A DNA stretch of 64,000 nt from Flavobacterium fluviatile (GCF_010645065.1 NZ_JAADZW010000017.1:1-64000), one strand, 5' to 3'; counted from the stretch's first letter, positions 41,547 to 50,713 are shown. Notes: generated by a model from the letters alone, not told the origin. Made by a program: numbers and translations.

Positions 41547-42452
41547 TTTTTGCTGTTTTTGGATTAAAATAAATTGTAAACTCGACACAAAGAAAATGCA
41601 GTAATAATTTTAAAACATTTTGAAAGTTCTACAAAGAAAAATATGCAAATGCCTTTGTAATCGATTGCATAAAATTATATTTTTTTTTTAATTTCAATAT
41701 ATTTTTTCAAAAAAATTTTTCTATTTCTTAAAAAAATAAGCGTAAAAATGTTTTTTTATAAAAAAAAGTCAAAACATAGCAATTTTAAATAAGAAAAAAA
41801 CATCATAAAGATCAAATCATTGAAGATTTTCAAAGAGAATTTTACGACGAAATGATTTAAAAAACTTCTTATTTTTTATATACCATTGAATTACAAAGTA
41901 ATTACATACAAAAAAAATGGTTTTGATTTAGGATTAAATTTAAAAAACACAAAATACAATAGAAGTACTTGACGTAAAACTGAAACCTTAGGTATGTTAC
42001 ACTATGATAAATCCTAAAATTGTTTTGTTACCCGAACTATTGTGCAGCAAAAAAAATAAGAAATTATTCAGCAGATGATTAAAATATTTTTTAAAATCCG
42101 GAGCAGGCTTCAAATAAAACTGAATGTGAATAAACATATTCTAATTCCTGGCTCATTAACCCTTTAGACAAAACTCCAATGTCAAGTTTTTTTTTATAAA
42201 GCTCATTCAAAACTTAATAAACGTTTTCCAAACCTTCTTTTTGATTTCTTCCTGCCTCTTCATGATTAAATGAAGTTGGAAAGAATATAAAGTTACCCAA
42301 ACAGAATCGTGAACTCCTTTTATATTTAATTCAATTTATTGGACTCATGATATAAGCATGCTTAAATTGAATCAATTACATCACAAGAAATTATAGATTG
42401 CGGACTTTTATTTTGACCAAATTATTCGAAAAGAAGTTTTTTTACTGAAAAT
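41547..42452. other. Gene-poor AT-rich gap
   Basis: About 900 bases with no full gene. The left half (41590-42060) is AT-rich low-complexity DNA. The right part contains a broken reading frame at 42091-42330. No tRNA, stable hairpin or insertion-sequence end was found. Confidence 0.6.
42091..42330 (-). pseudogene. Possible gene relic with an internal stop
   Basis: A minus-strand frame is open for 38 codons, hits TAA at 42214-42216, then runs for 40 more codons to TAA at 42091-42093. The translation looks protein-like rather than random (FFPTSFNHEEAGRNQKEG, then KKLDIGVLSKGLMSQELEY), and both parts share the same frame. I do not recognise the family. It has no visible start. A decayed 3' end of a gene is the best reading; chance is not excluded. 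Confidence 0.3.
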
Positions 42453-44012
42453 TTATTTTAAAGATTCAGCAATCATCAAGGCGCATTTTTCCCCATCAAT
42501 TGCAGCAGAAATGATTCCTCCGGCATACCCCGCTCCTTCTCCGCAAGGATATAAACCTTTTATTTGTAAATGTTCAAAAGACAAAGGATCTCTAGGAATA
42601 CGCACTGGAGATGAAGTTCTGCTTTCCGGTGCATGCAAAATGGCTTCATTGGTTAAGTAGCCCCGCATTGATTTTCCAAATTCCTGAAAACCCTGACGCA
42701 GAATCTGCGATAAAAAACCAGGAAAAACCTGTCCCATTTCTACTGAAGTCGTTCCGGGAACATAGGATGTTTTAGGAATATCTGCTGAAACTTTATTTTG
42801 TGTAAAATCAATCATTCTTTGTGCCGGAACTTTTTGAGTTCTTCCTGCTAACTGCCATGCCTTTTGTTCAATACTTTTCTGAAATTCCATTCCGGCAAGG
42901 GCACCAAATTTAGCAAAAGGTTTAAAATCTTCTAATTTTAATTCCACCACAATTCCTGAATTTGCAGTTGCCTGATCACGTTTAGATGGCGACCATCCGT
43001 TTGTAACCACTTCACCCGGACTTGTAGCGCATGGTGCGATTACACCACCAGGACACATACAGAATGAATACATACCACGACCGTTTACCTGTTTTACGAT
43101 AGAATATGGAGCCGGAGGCAAATGTTCACCGCGGTAATCACAACTGTATTGAATACTATCAATTAATTCCTGTGAATGTTCTGCCCGAACACCTAAAGCA
43201 AAAGGTTTAGCTTCTATTAAAATTTTCTTTTTATCTAGTAATTCAAAAATATCACGGGCTGAATGTCCCGTTGCCAATATCAATTTGCTGGCCAGGATTT
43301 TATCTCCATTCTGGGTTACTACTCCTTCTACTTCATTATTTTTCACTAAAATATCTGTTACTCTGGTATCAAACAAAACCTGTCCACCATATTCGATAAT
43401 TTTATTGCGGATATCTTCAATAATTTTCGGCAATTTATTAGTTCCAATATGCGGATGTGCTTCTACCAAAATATCTTCAGAAGCTCCGAAAGCGACTAAA
43501 AGTTCTAAAATTCGTGTGACATCGCCTCGTTTTTTAGAACGCGTATATAGTTTTCCATCAGAATACGTTCCTGCTCCGCCTTCCCCAAAACAATAATTAG
43601 AATCTTCATTTACGACATGCTCCCGATTGATTGCTTTTAAATCACGACGGCGTCCGCGAACATCTTTCCCGCGTTCGAGTACAATTGGCTTTAAGCCTAA
43701 TTCAACTAATTGTAATGCAGCGAATAATCCGGCCGGCCCTGCTCCGACAACAATGACTTCCTGCGCTTTTGAAACATCATTATAAACAGGAAGTCCAATT
43801 TTAGTTTCCTGAAAAGGCTCTCCTTTTAAATAGATAACTACTTTCAAATTGATTTTTATCGCTTTTTGGCGGGCATCAATTGATCTTTTCAAAATCGAAG
43901 TGTGTTGGATTTCGTGGGGAGAAACTTTAATTTGTTTAGACAAATATTCTTTAAGCAACGATTCGTTTGCTGCAATTTCGGGAGTTACCTGAAGTAAAAG
44001 TTCTCTTGGCAT
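42453..44012 (-). CDS. NAD(P)/FAD-dependent oxidoreductase
   Basis: This 519-aa flavoprotein has the Rossmann FAD motif GAGPAGLFAALQLVE (about residue 92), an ERGKDVRGRRRDL stretch and a second conserved GEGGAGTYSDGKLYTR region, ending SPVRIPRD and GEGAGYAGGIISAAIDG. It belongs to the COG2509 family of uncharacterised FAD-dependent dehydrogenases. The N-terminal 85 residues form a small separate domain. Single gene; substrate unknown. Confidence 0.85.
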   Translation of the reverse strand: MPRELLLQVTPEIAANESLLKEYLSKQIKVSPHEIQHTSILKRSIDARQKAIKINLKVVIYLKGEPFQETKIGLPVYNDVSKAQEVIVVGAGPAGLFAALQLVELGLKPIVLERGKDVRGRRRDLKAINREHVVNEDSNYCFGEGGAGTYSDGKLYTRSKKRGDVTRILELLVAFGASEDILVEAHPHIGTNKLPKIIEDIRNKIIEYGGQVLFDTRVTDILVKNNEVEGVVTQNGDKILASKLILATGHSARDIFELLDKKKILIEAKPFALGVRAEHSQELIDSIQYSCDYRGEHLPPAPYSIVKQVNGRGMYSFCMCPGGVIAPCATSPGEVVTNGWSPSKRDQATANSGIVVELKLEDFKPFAKFGALAGMEFQKSIEQKAWQLAGRTQKVPAQRMIDFTQNKVSADIPKTSYVPGTTSVEMGQVFPGFLSQILRQGFQEFGKSMRGYLTNEAILHAPESRTSSPVRIPRDPLSFEHLQIKGLYPCGEGAGYAGGIISAAIDGEKCALMIAESLK

Positions 44013-44069
44013 TGTATCTTTTTTAATCGATTAGCTTTTCTATTTATGAAAAGAACAGGCAAAAATAAC

Positions 44070-44112
44070 ATTTTGAACTGAGACTTTGTACCTTTGGCTC
44101 TTTGAAACTTTA
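44070..44112. repeat. Single arm of a GTTTCAAAG-type intergenic repeat
   Basis: Its reverse complement (AAAGTTTCAAAGAGCCAAAG, then GTACAAAGTCTCAG) aligns with 8418-8460. It lies in the divergent gap before the 79-aa gene and contains TACCTTTG (44089-44096), which could serve as a -7 element for that gene. Confidence 0.5.
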
Positions 44113-44123
44113 CACTTGTAATA

Positions 44124-44363
44124 ATGTCCAGAAAAATAAAACTAATTTGGGATTTCAGAGGTCCGGCCTCTGCAAAAACAGCTGAGCACCACGAAATCCA
44201 TTTAAAAGAATATATTACTATTGAAAAGATACCCTTGAATATTACGGGATTTAAAATCATAAGCGACATGCATGCCACTGCTTTTATGGTCGTAACAGAT
44301 GAAAATATGATTCAGGTAAGAGATGCTTTAAAACCCCATCGCGGGGAAGTATATACTGAATAA
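44124..44363 (+). CDS. Small conserved hypothetical protein
   Basis: This 79-aa protein begins SRKIKLIWDFRGPASAKTAE and holds HHEIHLKEYI and a DMHATAFMVV segment. It has no signal or membrane part. I know it as a conserved flavobacterial small protein, but the function is unknown. The Trp-Asp-Phe-Arg-Gly start and paired His suggest metal binding (a guess). It ends at a bidirectional terminator shared with recQ. Confidence 0.7.
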   Translation: MSRKIKLIWDFRGPASAKTAEHHEIHLKEYITIEKIPLNITGFKIISDMHATAFMVVTDENMIQVRDALKPHRGEVYTE

Positions 44364-44416
44364 AACTTCTATCTTTTAAATTCCAACCAAACTCCAATAC
44401 CTGGAAAATTTAAATA

Positions 44417-44462
44417 AAAAAATCCAAATTCCAATTGTCTTTAAACCTGGAATTTGGATTTT
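44417..44462. terminator. Bidirectional terminator (79-aa gene / recQ)
   Basis: A long stem AAATCCAAATTCCA/TGGAATTTGGATTT (from 44419 with 44448-44461) with T runs on both strands. Confidence 0.88.
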
Positions 44463-44480
44463 ATGTTTTGGAATTTAACT

Positions 44481-46673
44481 TTAATTCGCTACTTCACTGA
44501 TAAACTTAATACGCATTAATCGCAATTCATCAATATCATATTCTCCATCGAATTCTTTAAGTGCATCTTCAATTTTATCCGATTCTGATTCCATGAAATA
44601 ATCATGAATTTCCTCCTGCTGATCATCATCAAGCATGTCATCAACCCAATATTTGATGTTTAATTTGGTTCCGGAATAAACAATTTGCTCCATCTCTTTA
44701 ATCAAAGCATCCATTGTTAGTCCCTTTGCGGAAGCAATATCATTTAAAGGCAGCTTTCTGTCGATATTTTGAATAATATATAATTTATTGGCTGAGTTGA
44801 CTCCTGTAGATTTTACAACCAGATCGTCAGGACGGATAATATCGTTGTCTTCAACATATCTACTGATTAAAGCAACAAAATCTCCACCGTATTTCTTTGC
44901 TTTTCCTTCACCGACCCCATGAATATTAAACAATTCCTGTAATGTAATTGGATATTTCAAAGCCATATCTTCTAAAGAAGGATCCTGGAAAACCACAAAT
45001 GGAGGTACTCCCAGTTTTTTGGCTACTTTTTTTCGAAGTTCTTTTAACATACCCGTCAAAACCTCATCAGCAGTACCGGAAGATTTAGATGATGCCACAA
45101 TAGATTCATCATCGGCTTCGCTGTATTCATGATCTTCAGACATCATAAATGAAACCGGCTTATTAATGAAGTCTAAGCCTTGCTGAGTTATTTTAACAAC
45201 CCCATAAGTTTCAATATCTTTTGATAGATATCCAGACACTAAAACCTGTCGTAATAATGCCATCCAGTATTTTTCGTCATGATCTGAACCTGATCCAAAA
45301 AAAGATTGTGTATCGGTTTTATGTGCTTTGATAACTGCATTGATACGTCCTATTAAGGTATATACAATTTCTTTTGATTTATAAATGTGTTTGGTATCGC
45401 GAACAATTTCCAACAATTTAACAACCTGGTCTTTTGCTTCAATTTTATTTTTTGGATTACGAACGTTATCATCCATATCAGCTCCGTCGCCATCATCCGG
45501 AAATTCTTCACCAAAATAGTGTAACAGAAACTTTCTTCTTGACATGGATGTTTCAGCATAAGCCACCACTTCCTGTAATAACGCAAAACCTATTTCCTGT
45601 TCTGCTACCGGTTTTCCTGACATGAATTTTTCCAACTTTTCTACATCTTTATAAGAATAGTAAGCCAGGCAATGGCCTTCGCCGCCATCACGTCCTGCAC
45701 GCCCCGTTTCCTGATAATAACTTTCCAGTGATTTTGGAATATCATGGTGAATCACAAAACGAACATCCGGTTTGTCAATTCCCATTCCGAATGCAATTGT
45801 CGCAACCACAACATCAACATCTTCCATTAAAAACATATCCTGATGTTTAGCACGCGTTTTAGCATCTAAGCCTGCATGATAGGGAACAGCACTGATTCCG
45901 TTAACTTGTAAAACTTCAGCAATAGACTCTACCTTTTTACGGCTCAGGCAGTAAATAATTCCCGATTTCCCTTTATGCTGTTTGATAAACCGAATAATAT
46001 CTGATTCAATATTTTTAGTTTTAGTACGAACCTCGTAATATAAATTTGGCCTGTTGAATGATGCTTTAAAAGTATTTGCATCAGCCATATCAAGATTTTT
46101 CAGAATATCTTCCTGAACTTTTGGGGTAGCTGTTGCAGTAAGACCGATAATTGGCACTTTACCTAATTGTTTAATGATATTTCTAAGATTCCTGTATTCA
46201 GGTCTGAAATCATGCCCCCATTCGGAAATACAGTGAGCTTCATCAATTGCTACAAATGAAATAGGAACACTCTGCAAAAAAGCTACATATTCTTCTTTTG
46301 TTAAAGATTCCGGTGCAACATATAAAAGTTTTGTCAAACCGGATGCGATATCAGTCTTAACCTGTGCAATTTCTGTTTTTGTTAAAGACGAATTCAGTAC
46401 ATGAGCGATTCCATTTTCAGAAGAAAGACTTCGAATGGCATCGACCTGATTTTTCATTAAAGCAATTAGAGGTGAAACAACGATAGCTGTTCCTTCCTGA
46501 ATTAAAGCGGGCAATTGATAACAAAGAGACTTTCCGCCGCCCGTAGGCATAATTACAAAAGTATTCTTCCTGTCTAAAATACTAGTAATGACTTGCTCCT
46601 GCAAGCCTTTAAATTGGCTAAAGCCGAAATACTTCTTTAATTCTTTATGTATTTCAATTTCGTTTGAATTCAT
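44481..46673 (-). CDS. recQ: ATP-dependent DNA helicase RecQ
   Basis: RecQ unwinds DNA in recombination and repair. The 730-aa protein has Walker A GGGKSLCYQLP (near residue 45), DEAH in IDEAHCISEWGHDFRPEY (near 144), the RQC region and an HRDC domain (about 525-605), and a further C-terminal region to 730. In the RQC zinc site the four expected Cys are all absent: residues 376-405 read SRRKFLLHYFGEEF then DDGDGADMDDNVRNP. Zinc binding is therefore lost or done differently. It is divergent from kdsD. Confidence 0.93.
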   Translation of the reverse strand: MNSNEIEIHKELKKYFGFSQFKGLQEQVITSILDRKNTFVIMPTGGGKSLCYQLPALIQEGTAIVVSPLIALMKNQVDAIRSLSSENGIAHVLNSSLTKTEIAQVKTDIASGLTKLLYVAPESLTKEEYVAFLQSVPISFVAIDEAHCISEWGHDFRPEYRNLRNIIKQLGKVPIIGLTATATPKVQEDILKNLDMADANTFKASFNRPNLYYEVRTKTKNIESDIIRFIKQHKGKSGIIYCLSRKKVESIAEVLQVNGISAVPYHAGLDAKTRAKHQDMFLMEDVDVVVATIAFGMGIDKPDVRFVIHHDIPKSLESYYQETGRAGRDGGEGHCLAYYSYKDVEKLEKFMSGKPVAEQEIGFALLQEVVAYAETSMSRRKFLLHYFGEEFPDDGDGADMDDNVRNPKNKIEAKDQVVKLLEIVRDTKHIYKSKEIVYTLIGRINAVIKAHKTDTQSFFGSGSDHDEKYWMALLRQVLVSGYLSKDIETYGVVKITQQGLDFINKPVSFMMSEDHEYSEADDESIVASSKSSGTADEVLTGMLKELRKKVAKKLGVPPFVVFQDPSLEDMALKYPITLQELFNIHGVGEGKAKKYGGDFVALISRYVEDNDIIRPDDLVVKSTGVNSANKLYIIQNIDRKLPLNDIASAKGLTMDALIKEMEQIVYSGTKLNIKYWVDDMLDDDQQEEIHDYFMESESDKIEDALKEFDGEYDIDELRLMRIKFISEVAN

Positions 46674-46698
46674 TCTTTATATTAATGGATATTTTGTA

Positions 46699-46706
46699 TA
46701 AATTTG
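46699..46706 (+). promoter_or_regulatory. -7 element of the kdsD operon (TAAATTTG)
   Basis: A TAnnTTTG match 54 bases before the chosen kdsD start. A TTG upstream reading (46704) falls inside it, which argues against that start. Confidence 0.5.
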
Positions 46707-46760
46707 CAACACATAAAGATACAAATTTCTTTCACACTCACAAATTTTAACTTTTCTGTT

Positions 46761-47726
46761 TTGATTACAAAAGAAAATATTTTAGCGATTGCAAAAAAGA
46801 CAATACTCTCTGAAAGTGAAGCAATTACAAAGCTAATTGATTTTCTTGACGAAAATTTTTACCACGCAGCCCAACGTATTTACGAAACAAAAGGCCGATT
46901 AATTGTTACGGGAATTGGAAAAAGTGCCATCATTGCACAAAAAATAGTTGCTACGTTCAATTCAACCGGGACACCATCTATGTTTCTTCATGCTTCTGAA
47001 GCAATTCATGGCGATTTAGGAATGATTCAAAACGACGATATCATTATTTGTATCTCAAAAAGTGGAAACAGTCCTGAAATAAAAGCTTTAGTGCCATTAT
47101 TGAAGCGTTTTGGAAACACATTAATCGGAATGACAGGAAATATTACTTCGTTTTTAGCAAAAGGTTCTGACTACGTTCTGAATACTACTGTTGATATGGA
47201 AGCGTGTCCGATAAATCTTGCGCCAACAAACAGTACAACGGCACAGCTTGTAATGGGTGACGCACTCGCAGTATGCCTTATGGAGATGCGTGATTTTAAA
47301 CCGGAAGATTTTGCAGTGTATCATCCGGGAGGCGCACTAGGAAAAAAATTATTGCTTCGTGTAAAGGATATGACTGAACATTCATTAAAACCTACAGTCA
47401 CACCAGACACATCTGTTAAAAAAGTAATTTTTGAAATTTCAGAAAAGCGACTGGGTGTCACAGCAGTAATTGAGAACAATACAATAGTCGGAATCATTAC
47501 TGACGGAGACATTAGAAGAATGCTGAATGACCGTGACAGTATTGCTGATTTAACTGCAAAAGATATCATGAGTAAAAACCCAAAATTAGTTTCATCTGAA
47601 ACCATGGCAGTAGATGCATTGAATATTTTAGAAGATTACTCTATAACTCAATTGATTGTTGCTGACAATGGCGAATACAAAGGAGTTTTACATTTACATG
47701 ACATTTTAAAAGAAGGAATCATATAA
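46761..47726 (+). CDS. kdsD: Arabinose-5-phosphate isomerase (KpsF/GutQ family)
   Basis: KdsD interconverts ribulose-5-P and arabinose-5-P, feeding KDO for LPS. It has an N-terminal SIS domain (GIGKSAIIAQKIVATFNSTG, SGNSPEIKALVP) and two C-terminal CBS domains. The start is the TTG at 46761, directly before ITKENILAIAKK; no ATG is suitable. About 321 aa, the usual size. It is the first gene of an operon with tatC, overlapping it by one base (TAATG). Confidence 0.92.
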   Translation: MITKENILAIAKKTILSESEAITKLIDFLDENFYHAAQRIYETKGRLIVTGIGKSAIIAQKIVATFNSTGTPSMFLHASEAIHGDLGMIQNDDIIICISKSGNSPEIKALVPLLKRFGNTLIGMTGNITSFLAKGSDYVLNTTVDMEACPINLAPTNSTTAQLVMGDALAVCLMEMRDFKPEDFAVYHPGGALGKKLLLRVKDMTEHSLKPTVTPDTSVKKVIFEISEKRLGVTAVIENNTIVGIITDGDIRRMLNDRDSIADLTAKDIMSKNPKLVSSETMAVDALNILEDYSITQLIVADNGEYKGVLHLHDILKEGII

Positions 47727-48541
47727 TGGCAAAGAAAAACCTTGGCGAAATGTCATTTTTAGACCATCTCGAAGAATTACGATGGCTGTTAGTCAGAAGT
47801 ACAATCGCTATTCTTGTAATGGCTTTTATCACTTATTTTTTTAGCGATTATTTATTTGATGAAATAATTTTAGGACCCACAAGACCTACCTTTTTTACTT
47901 ACGTTTGGTTTTGCGATTTATCTCATCAATTAGGGATCGCAGACAGCATCTGCATTACTGAACTTAACTTCATTATTCAGAATACTGAAATGGAAGGACA
48001 GGTCAATATTTTTGTCTGGATGTGTATTTTGGTCGGTTTCATTTTAGGCTTCCCTTATATTTTATGGGAACTCTGGAAATTTATCAGCCCTGCTTTATAT
48101 GAGAATGAAAGAAAAAATGCCAAAGTGTTTATTTTTACTTCCTCTCTCCTGTTTTTTTTAGGTGTAATTTTTGGATATTTTATTGTAATTCCGATGTCTG
48201 TGAATTTTGTTGCCACTTTCTCAGTGAGTGATGTAGTAAAAAATCAATTTACCCTGGACTCTTATATGGGAATGGTAAAAACGAGTGTTCTTGCAGGTGG
48301 TTTGTTTTTCGAACTGCCTATCATCATTTATTTCTTGACCAAATTAGGGTTAGTGACTCCGGTTTTTTTAAGAAAATACTGGAAATATGCCGTAATCCTA
48401 ATCCTGATTATTGCAGCGATCGTAACGCCTCCGGATGTTGTAAGCCAGACAATTGTAGCAATACCAATGTTGGTAATATATGAAGTAAGTATCCTGATCT
48501 CAAAGGTTGTTTATAAAAATAAAGAAAAAGAAAATGTCTGA
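47726..48541 (+). CDS. tatC: Sec-independent protein translocase TatC
   Basis: TatC is the signal-peptide receptor of the twin-arginine pathway in the inner membrane. The 271-aa protein has six spans, the N-terminal MSFLDHLEELRWLLVRS motif and a central FILGFPYILWELWKFISPALYENE motif, which are diagnostic. It overlaps the next gene by 8 bases. tatA/B genes are not in the window. Confidence 0.95.
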   Translation: MAKKNLGEMSFLDHLEELRWLLVRSTIAILVMAFITYFFSDYLFDEIILGPTRPTFFTYVWFCDLSHQLGIADSICITELNFIIQNTEMEGQVNIFVWMCILVGFILGFPYILWELWKFISPALYENERKNAKVFIFTSSLLFFLGVIFGYFIVIPMSVNFVATFSVSDVVKNQFTLDSYMGMVKTSVLAGGLFFELPIIIYFLTKLGLVTPVFLRKYWKYAVILILIIAAIVTPPDVVSQTIVAIPMLVIYEVSILISKVVYKNKEKENV

Positions 48542-48887
48542 TATTATTCAAGAATTTAACGACTATCGTTCTAAAATGAACGAAAAACTACTCGCTGACA
48601 ATAATAAAATTGTGAAGCGAATTTTTAATCTTGATACTAATGCTTATGCACCCGGTGCTTTGGATGTAAAAACGAAAGAGCTTCTGGGCTTGGTGGCATC
48701 TGCAGTTTTGCGTTGTGATGATTGTGTAAAATATCATTTAGAAACAAGCCATAAAGAAGGCGTTACAAAAGAAGAAATGATGGAAGCCATGGGAATCGCA
48801 ACTTTGGTTGGAGGAACAATTGTTATTCCGCATTTAAGAAGAGCTTACGAATTCTGGGAGGCGCTTGAAGAGGAAGCTGCAAATTAG
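48534..48887 (+). CDS. Carboxymuconolactone decarboxylase family (AhpD-like) protein
   Basis: This 117-aa protein has the AhpD-type active site RCDDCVKYHLETSH (Cys60 and Cys63, then His67). The family includes alkylhydroperoxidase-like proteins that use the CXXC for redox. The ATG at 48534 is preferred (a longer frame begins TTG at 48507). It starts inside the 3' end of tatC. A role linked to the envelope operon is unclear. Confidence 0.9.
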   Translation: MSDIIQEFNDYRSKMNEKLLADNNKIVKRIFNLDTNAYAPGALDVKTKELLGLVASAVLRCDDCVKYHLETSHKEGVTKEEMMEAMGIATLVGGTIVIPHLRRAYEFWEALEEEAAN

Positions 48888-49050
48888 AAAATGAGATAAT
48901 TAGTCAATGAGGTAATTTCAACAGGATATGTTAATTCCTTTAATTGATTGACTTATTTTAACTTATTTTGCCTTTCTCAAAAGATGAAAGATACATTTCT
49001 AAAGGAATTTGAATTATCAAATTATCTAATTGACACATTACCTAATTAAA
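48887..49050. repeat. Imperfect palindrome between the AhpD-like gene and lptB
   Basis: A left arm (48888-48920, ATGAGATAATTAGTCAATG and on) and right arm (49012-49050) are partly inverted copies, and an inner AATTCCTTTA (48933-48942) pairs exactly with TAAAGGAATT (49000-49009). The 164 bases could fold into one long hairpin in the mRNA. It resembles short non-coding repeats of flavobacteria. No ORF. Confidence 0.6.
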
Positions 49051-49055
49051 CAAAA

Positions 49056-49796
49056 ATGAAGCTAAGAGCCGATAATTTAATCAAAACCTACAAAGGCCGA
49101 AGTGTAGTAAAAGGAATTTCTGTTGAAGTAAACCAGGGGGAAATCGTTGGACTGCTAGGACCAAATGGTGCCGGAAAAACAACCTCGTTTTATATGATTG
49201 TAGGATTGGTAAAACCAAATCAGGGAAATATTTATCTGGATGATCTGAACATTACCGATTATCCGATGTACAAACGCGCACAACAGGGAATTGGTTATCT
49301 GGCACAAGAAGCTTCTGTTTTTAGAAAATTAAGCATTGAAGACAATATTTTAAGCGTTTTGCAATTGACAAAACTTTCAAAAGAAGCGCAAATTGCAAAA
49401 ATGGAAGAATTAATTGCCGAATTCAGCTTAGAGCACATTCGCACCAATCGTGGTGATTTACTTTCCGGAGGGGAGCGTCGCCGTACCGAGATTGCCAGAG
49501 CATTAGCCACAGACCCAAAATTCATTTTACTGGACGAACCTTTTGCCGGAGTTGACCCGGTTGCGGTTGAAGATATTCAGCGAATTGTAGCGCAGCTAAA
49601 AAATAAAAATATCGGAATCCTCATTACCGATCACAACGTTCAGGAAACTTTGGCCATTACCGACAAAACGTACTTAATGTTTGAAGGAGGAATCTTAAAG
49701 GCCGGAATTCCTGAAGAATTAGTTGAAGACGAAATGGTTCGTCGTGTTTATTTGGGGCAAAATTTCGAGCTTCGTAAAAAGAAACTGGAGTTTTAA
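49056..49796 (+). CDS. lptB: LPS export ABC transporter ATPase LptB
   Basis: LptB powers LPS transport by the LptB2FG complex. The 246-aa ATPase has Walker A GPNGAGKTTSF, the signature LLSGGERRRTEIARAL and Walker B ILLDEPFAGVDP followed by the H-loop TDHNVQETLA. It closes the kdsD-tatC-AhpD operon, about 168 bases behind the preceding gene; lptF/G are elsewhere. Confidence 0.95.
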   Translation: MKLRADNLIKTYKGRSVVKGISVEVNQGEIVGLLGPNGAGKTTSFYMIVGLVKPNQGNIYLDDLNITDYPMYKRAQQGIGYLAQEASVFRKLSIEDNILSVLQLTKLSKEAQIAKMEELIAEFSLEHIRTNRGDLLSGGERRRTEIARALATDPKFILLDEPFAGVDPVAVEDIQRIVAQLKNKNIGILITDHNVQETLAITDKTYLMFEGGILKAGIPEELVEDEMVRRVYLGQNFELRKKKLEF

Positions 49797-49852
49797 AATT
49801 TGTAAAAATACCCGTTTTGCTTTTTACATATCAAATTTACATTACAAAAAAG

Positions 49853-50704
49853 CTAATCAACTGTAATATATTGCAATTGCTGTAAATCGCCGTTGTAAAT
49901 ATTTATATCTACCGTGCGCTCAATTCCCGGCACACTGGCTTTTTCCGTGAATTGCCAAAACAGCCAGTCATCTTCAATTTTTTCTCTATAAAAATTATAA
50001 TTGGCAATCCAAAACAGATATTCACCAAATTCACCCTTCAAAAAATCTGAATAATATCGCTCTCCTGTATAAATTATAGGCCGAACTTTATAATGATCTT
50101 CTACTTTTAGAAGCCATCGCTTTAATCCTTTTTTCAAACTATCCAAAGATTGAGTCTTTGGCAATTTTTCGATATCCAGAACCGGAGGCAAATCACCTTT
50201 TTCCAGCTTTACTGTTTCAATAAAAAGATTGGCCTGTTCAATAGAATTTTCATTTGGCCTGTAATAGTGATAAGCTCCTCTGATCATTTTATTTTTTTTG
50301 GCTCCAATCCAGTTCCGTTTAAACTGAAAATCTTTTCTGTCCCTGCCCACAGTTGCTCTTATAAAAACAAAATCAAGAGGATACTTCTGCTCTAATGTAT
50401 CTACATACGACCAGCTAATTTTTCCCTGATATTCAGACACATCCAATCCAATTGATTTACCTTCATGTTTTGCCAGAACCTGGAAATTACGAATATCAGA
50501 CAATCGCTTATCTTCGACCTCTTTCTCAGACATTTTATTGGTTTTAAAACCTAAATAATAAGCCAATCCTCTGCGATAGTGATAGATTACTGCAACGAAA
50601 AGTAATGTAAAAACTAAGAAAAAAATAAAACGTAATATCCTTCTGAAAGCAGATCTGCCTGTTTTTCTGGAAGTGGTTTTGCGATAAGTGGTTTTTCTTG
50701 CCAT
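49853..50704 (-). CDS. GH25 muramidase with membrane anchor
   Basis: This 283-aa protein has a basic N-terminus and one membrane span (about 25-45), then a glycoside hydrolase family 25 domain (about 85-280): GLDVSEYQGKISW with the catalytic Asp, FIRATVGRDRKD, GAYHYYRP and PPVLDIEKLP with the acid/base Glu. It probably cuts peptidoglycan at the periplasmic face. It lies between convergent lptB and pssA on the same strand. Confidence 0.9.
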   Translation of the reverse strand: MARKTTYRKTTSRKTGRSAFRRILRFIFFLVFTLLFVAVIYHYRRGLAYYLGFKTNKMSEKEVEDKRLSDIRNFQVLAKHEGKSIGLDVSEYQGKISWSYVDTLEQKYPLDFVFIRATVGRDRKDFQFKRNWIGAKKNKMIRGAYHYYRPNENSIEQANLFIETVKLEKGDLPPVLDIEKLPKTQSLDSLKKGLKRWLLKVEDHYKVRPIIYTGERYYSDFLKGEFGEYLFWIANYNFYREKIEDDWLFWQFTEKASVPGIERTVDINIYNGDLQQLQYITVD

Positions 50705-50713
50705 TCGGATAAA

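Noticed and set aside
41590-42060. Possible riboswitch or leader in the left half of the 900-base gap
   Set aside because: Only AT-rich runs, with no stable stem or known riboswitch motif.
46704-46760. Upstream TTG start for kdsD
   Set aside because: It lies within the -7 element, and the family start matches the TTG at 46761.
49803-49828. GTAAAAA...TTTTTAC hairpin after lptB
   Set aside because: The stem is only seven A/T pairs with a long loop, too weak to call a terminator.
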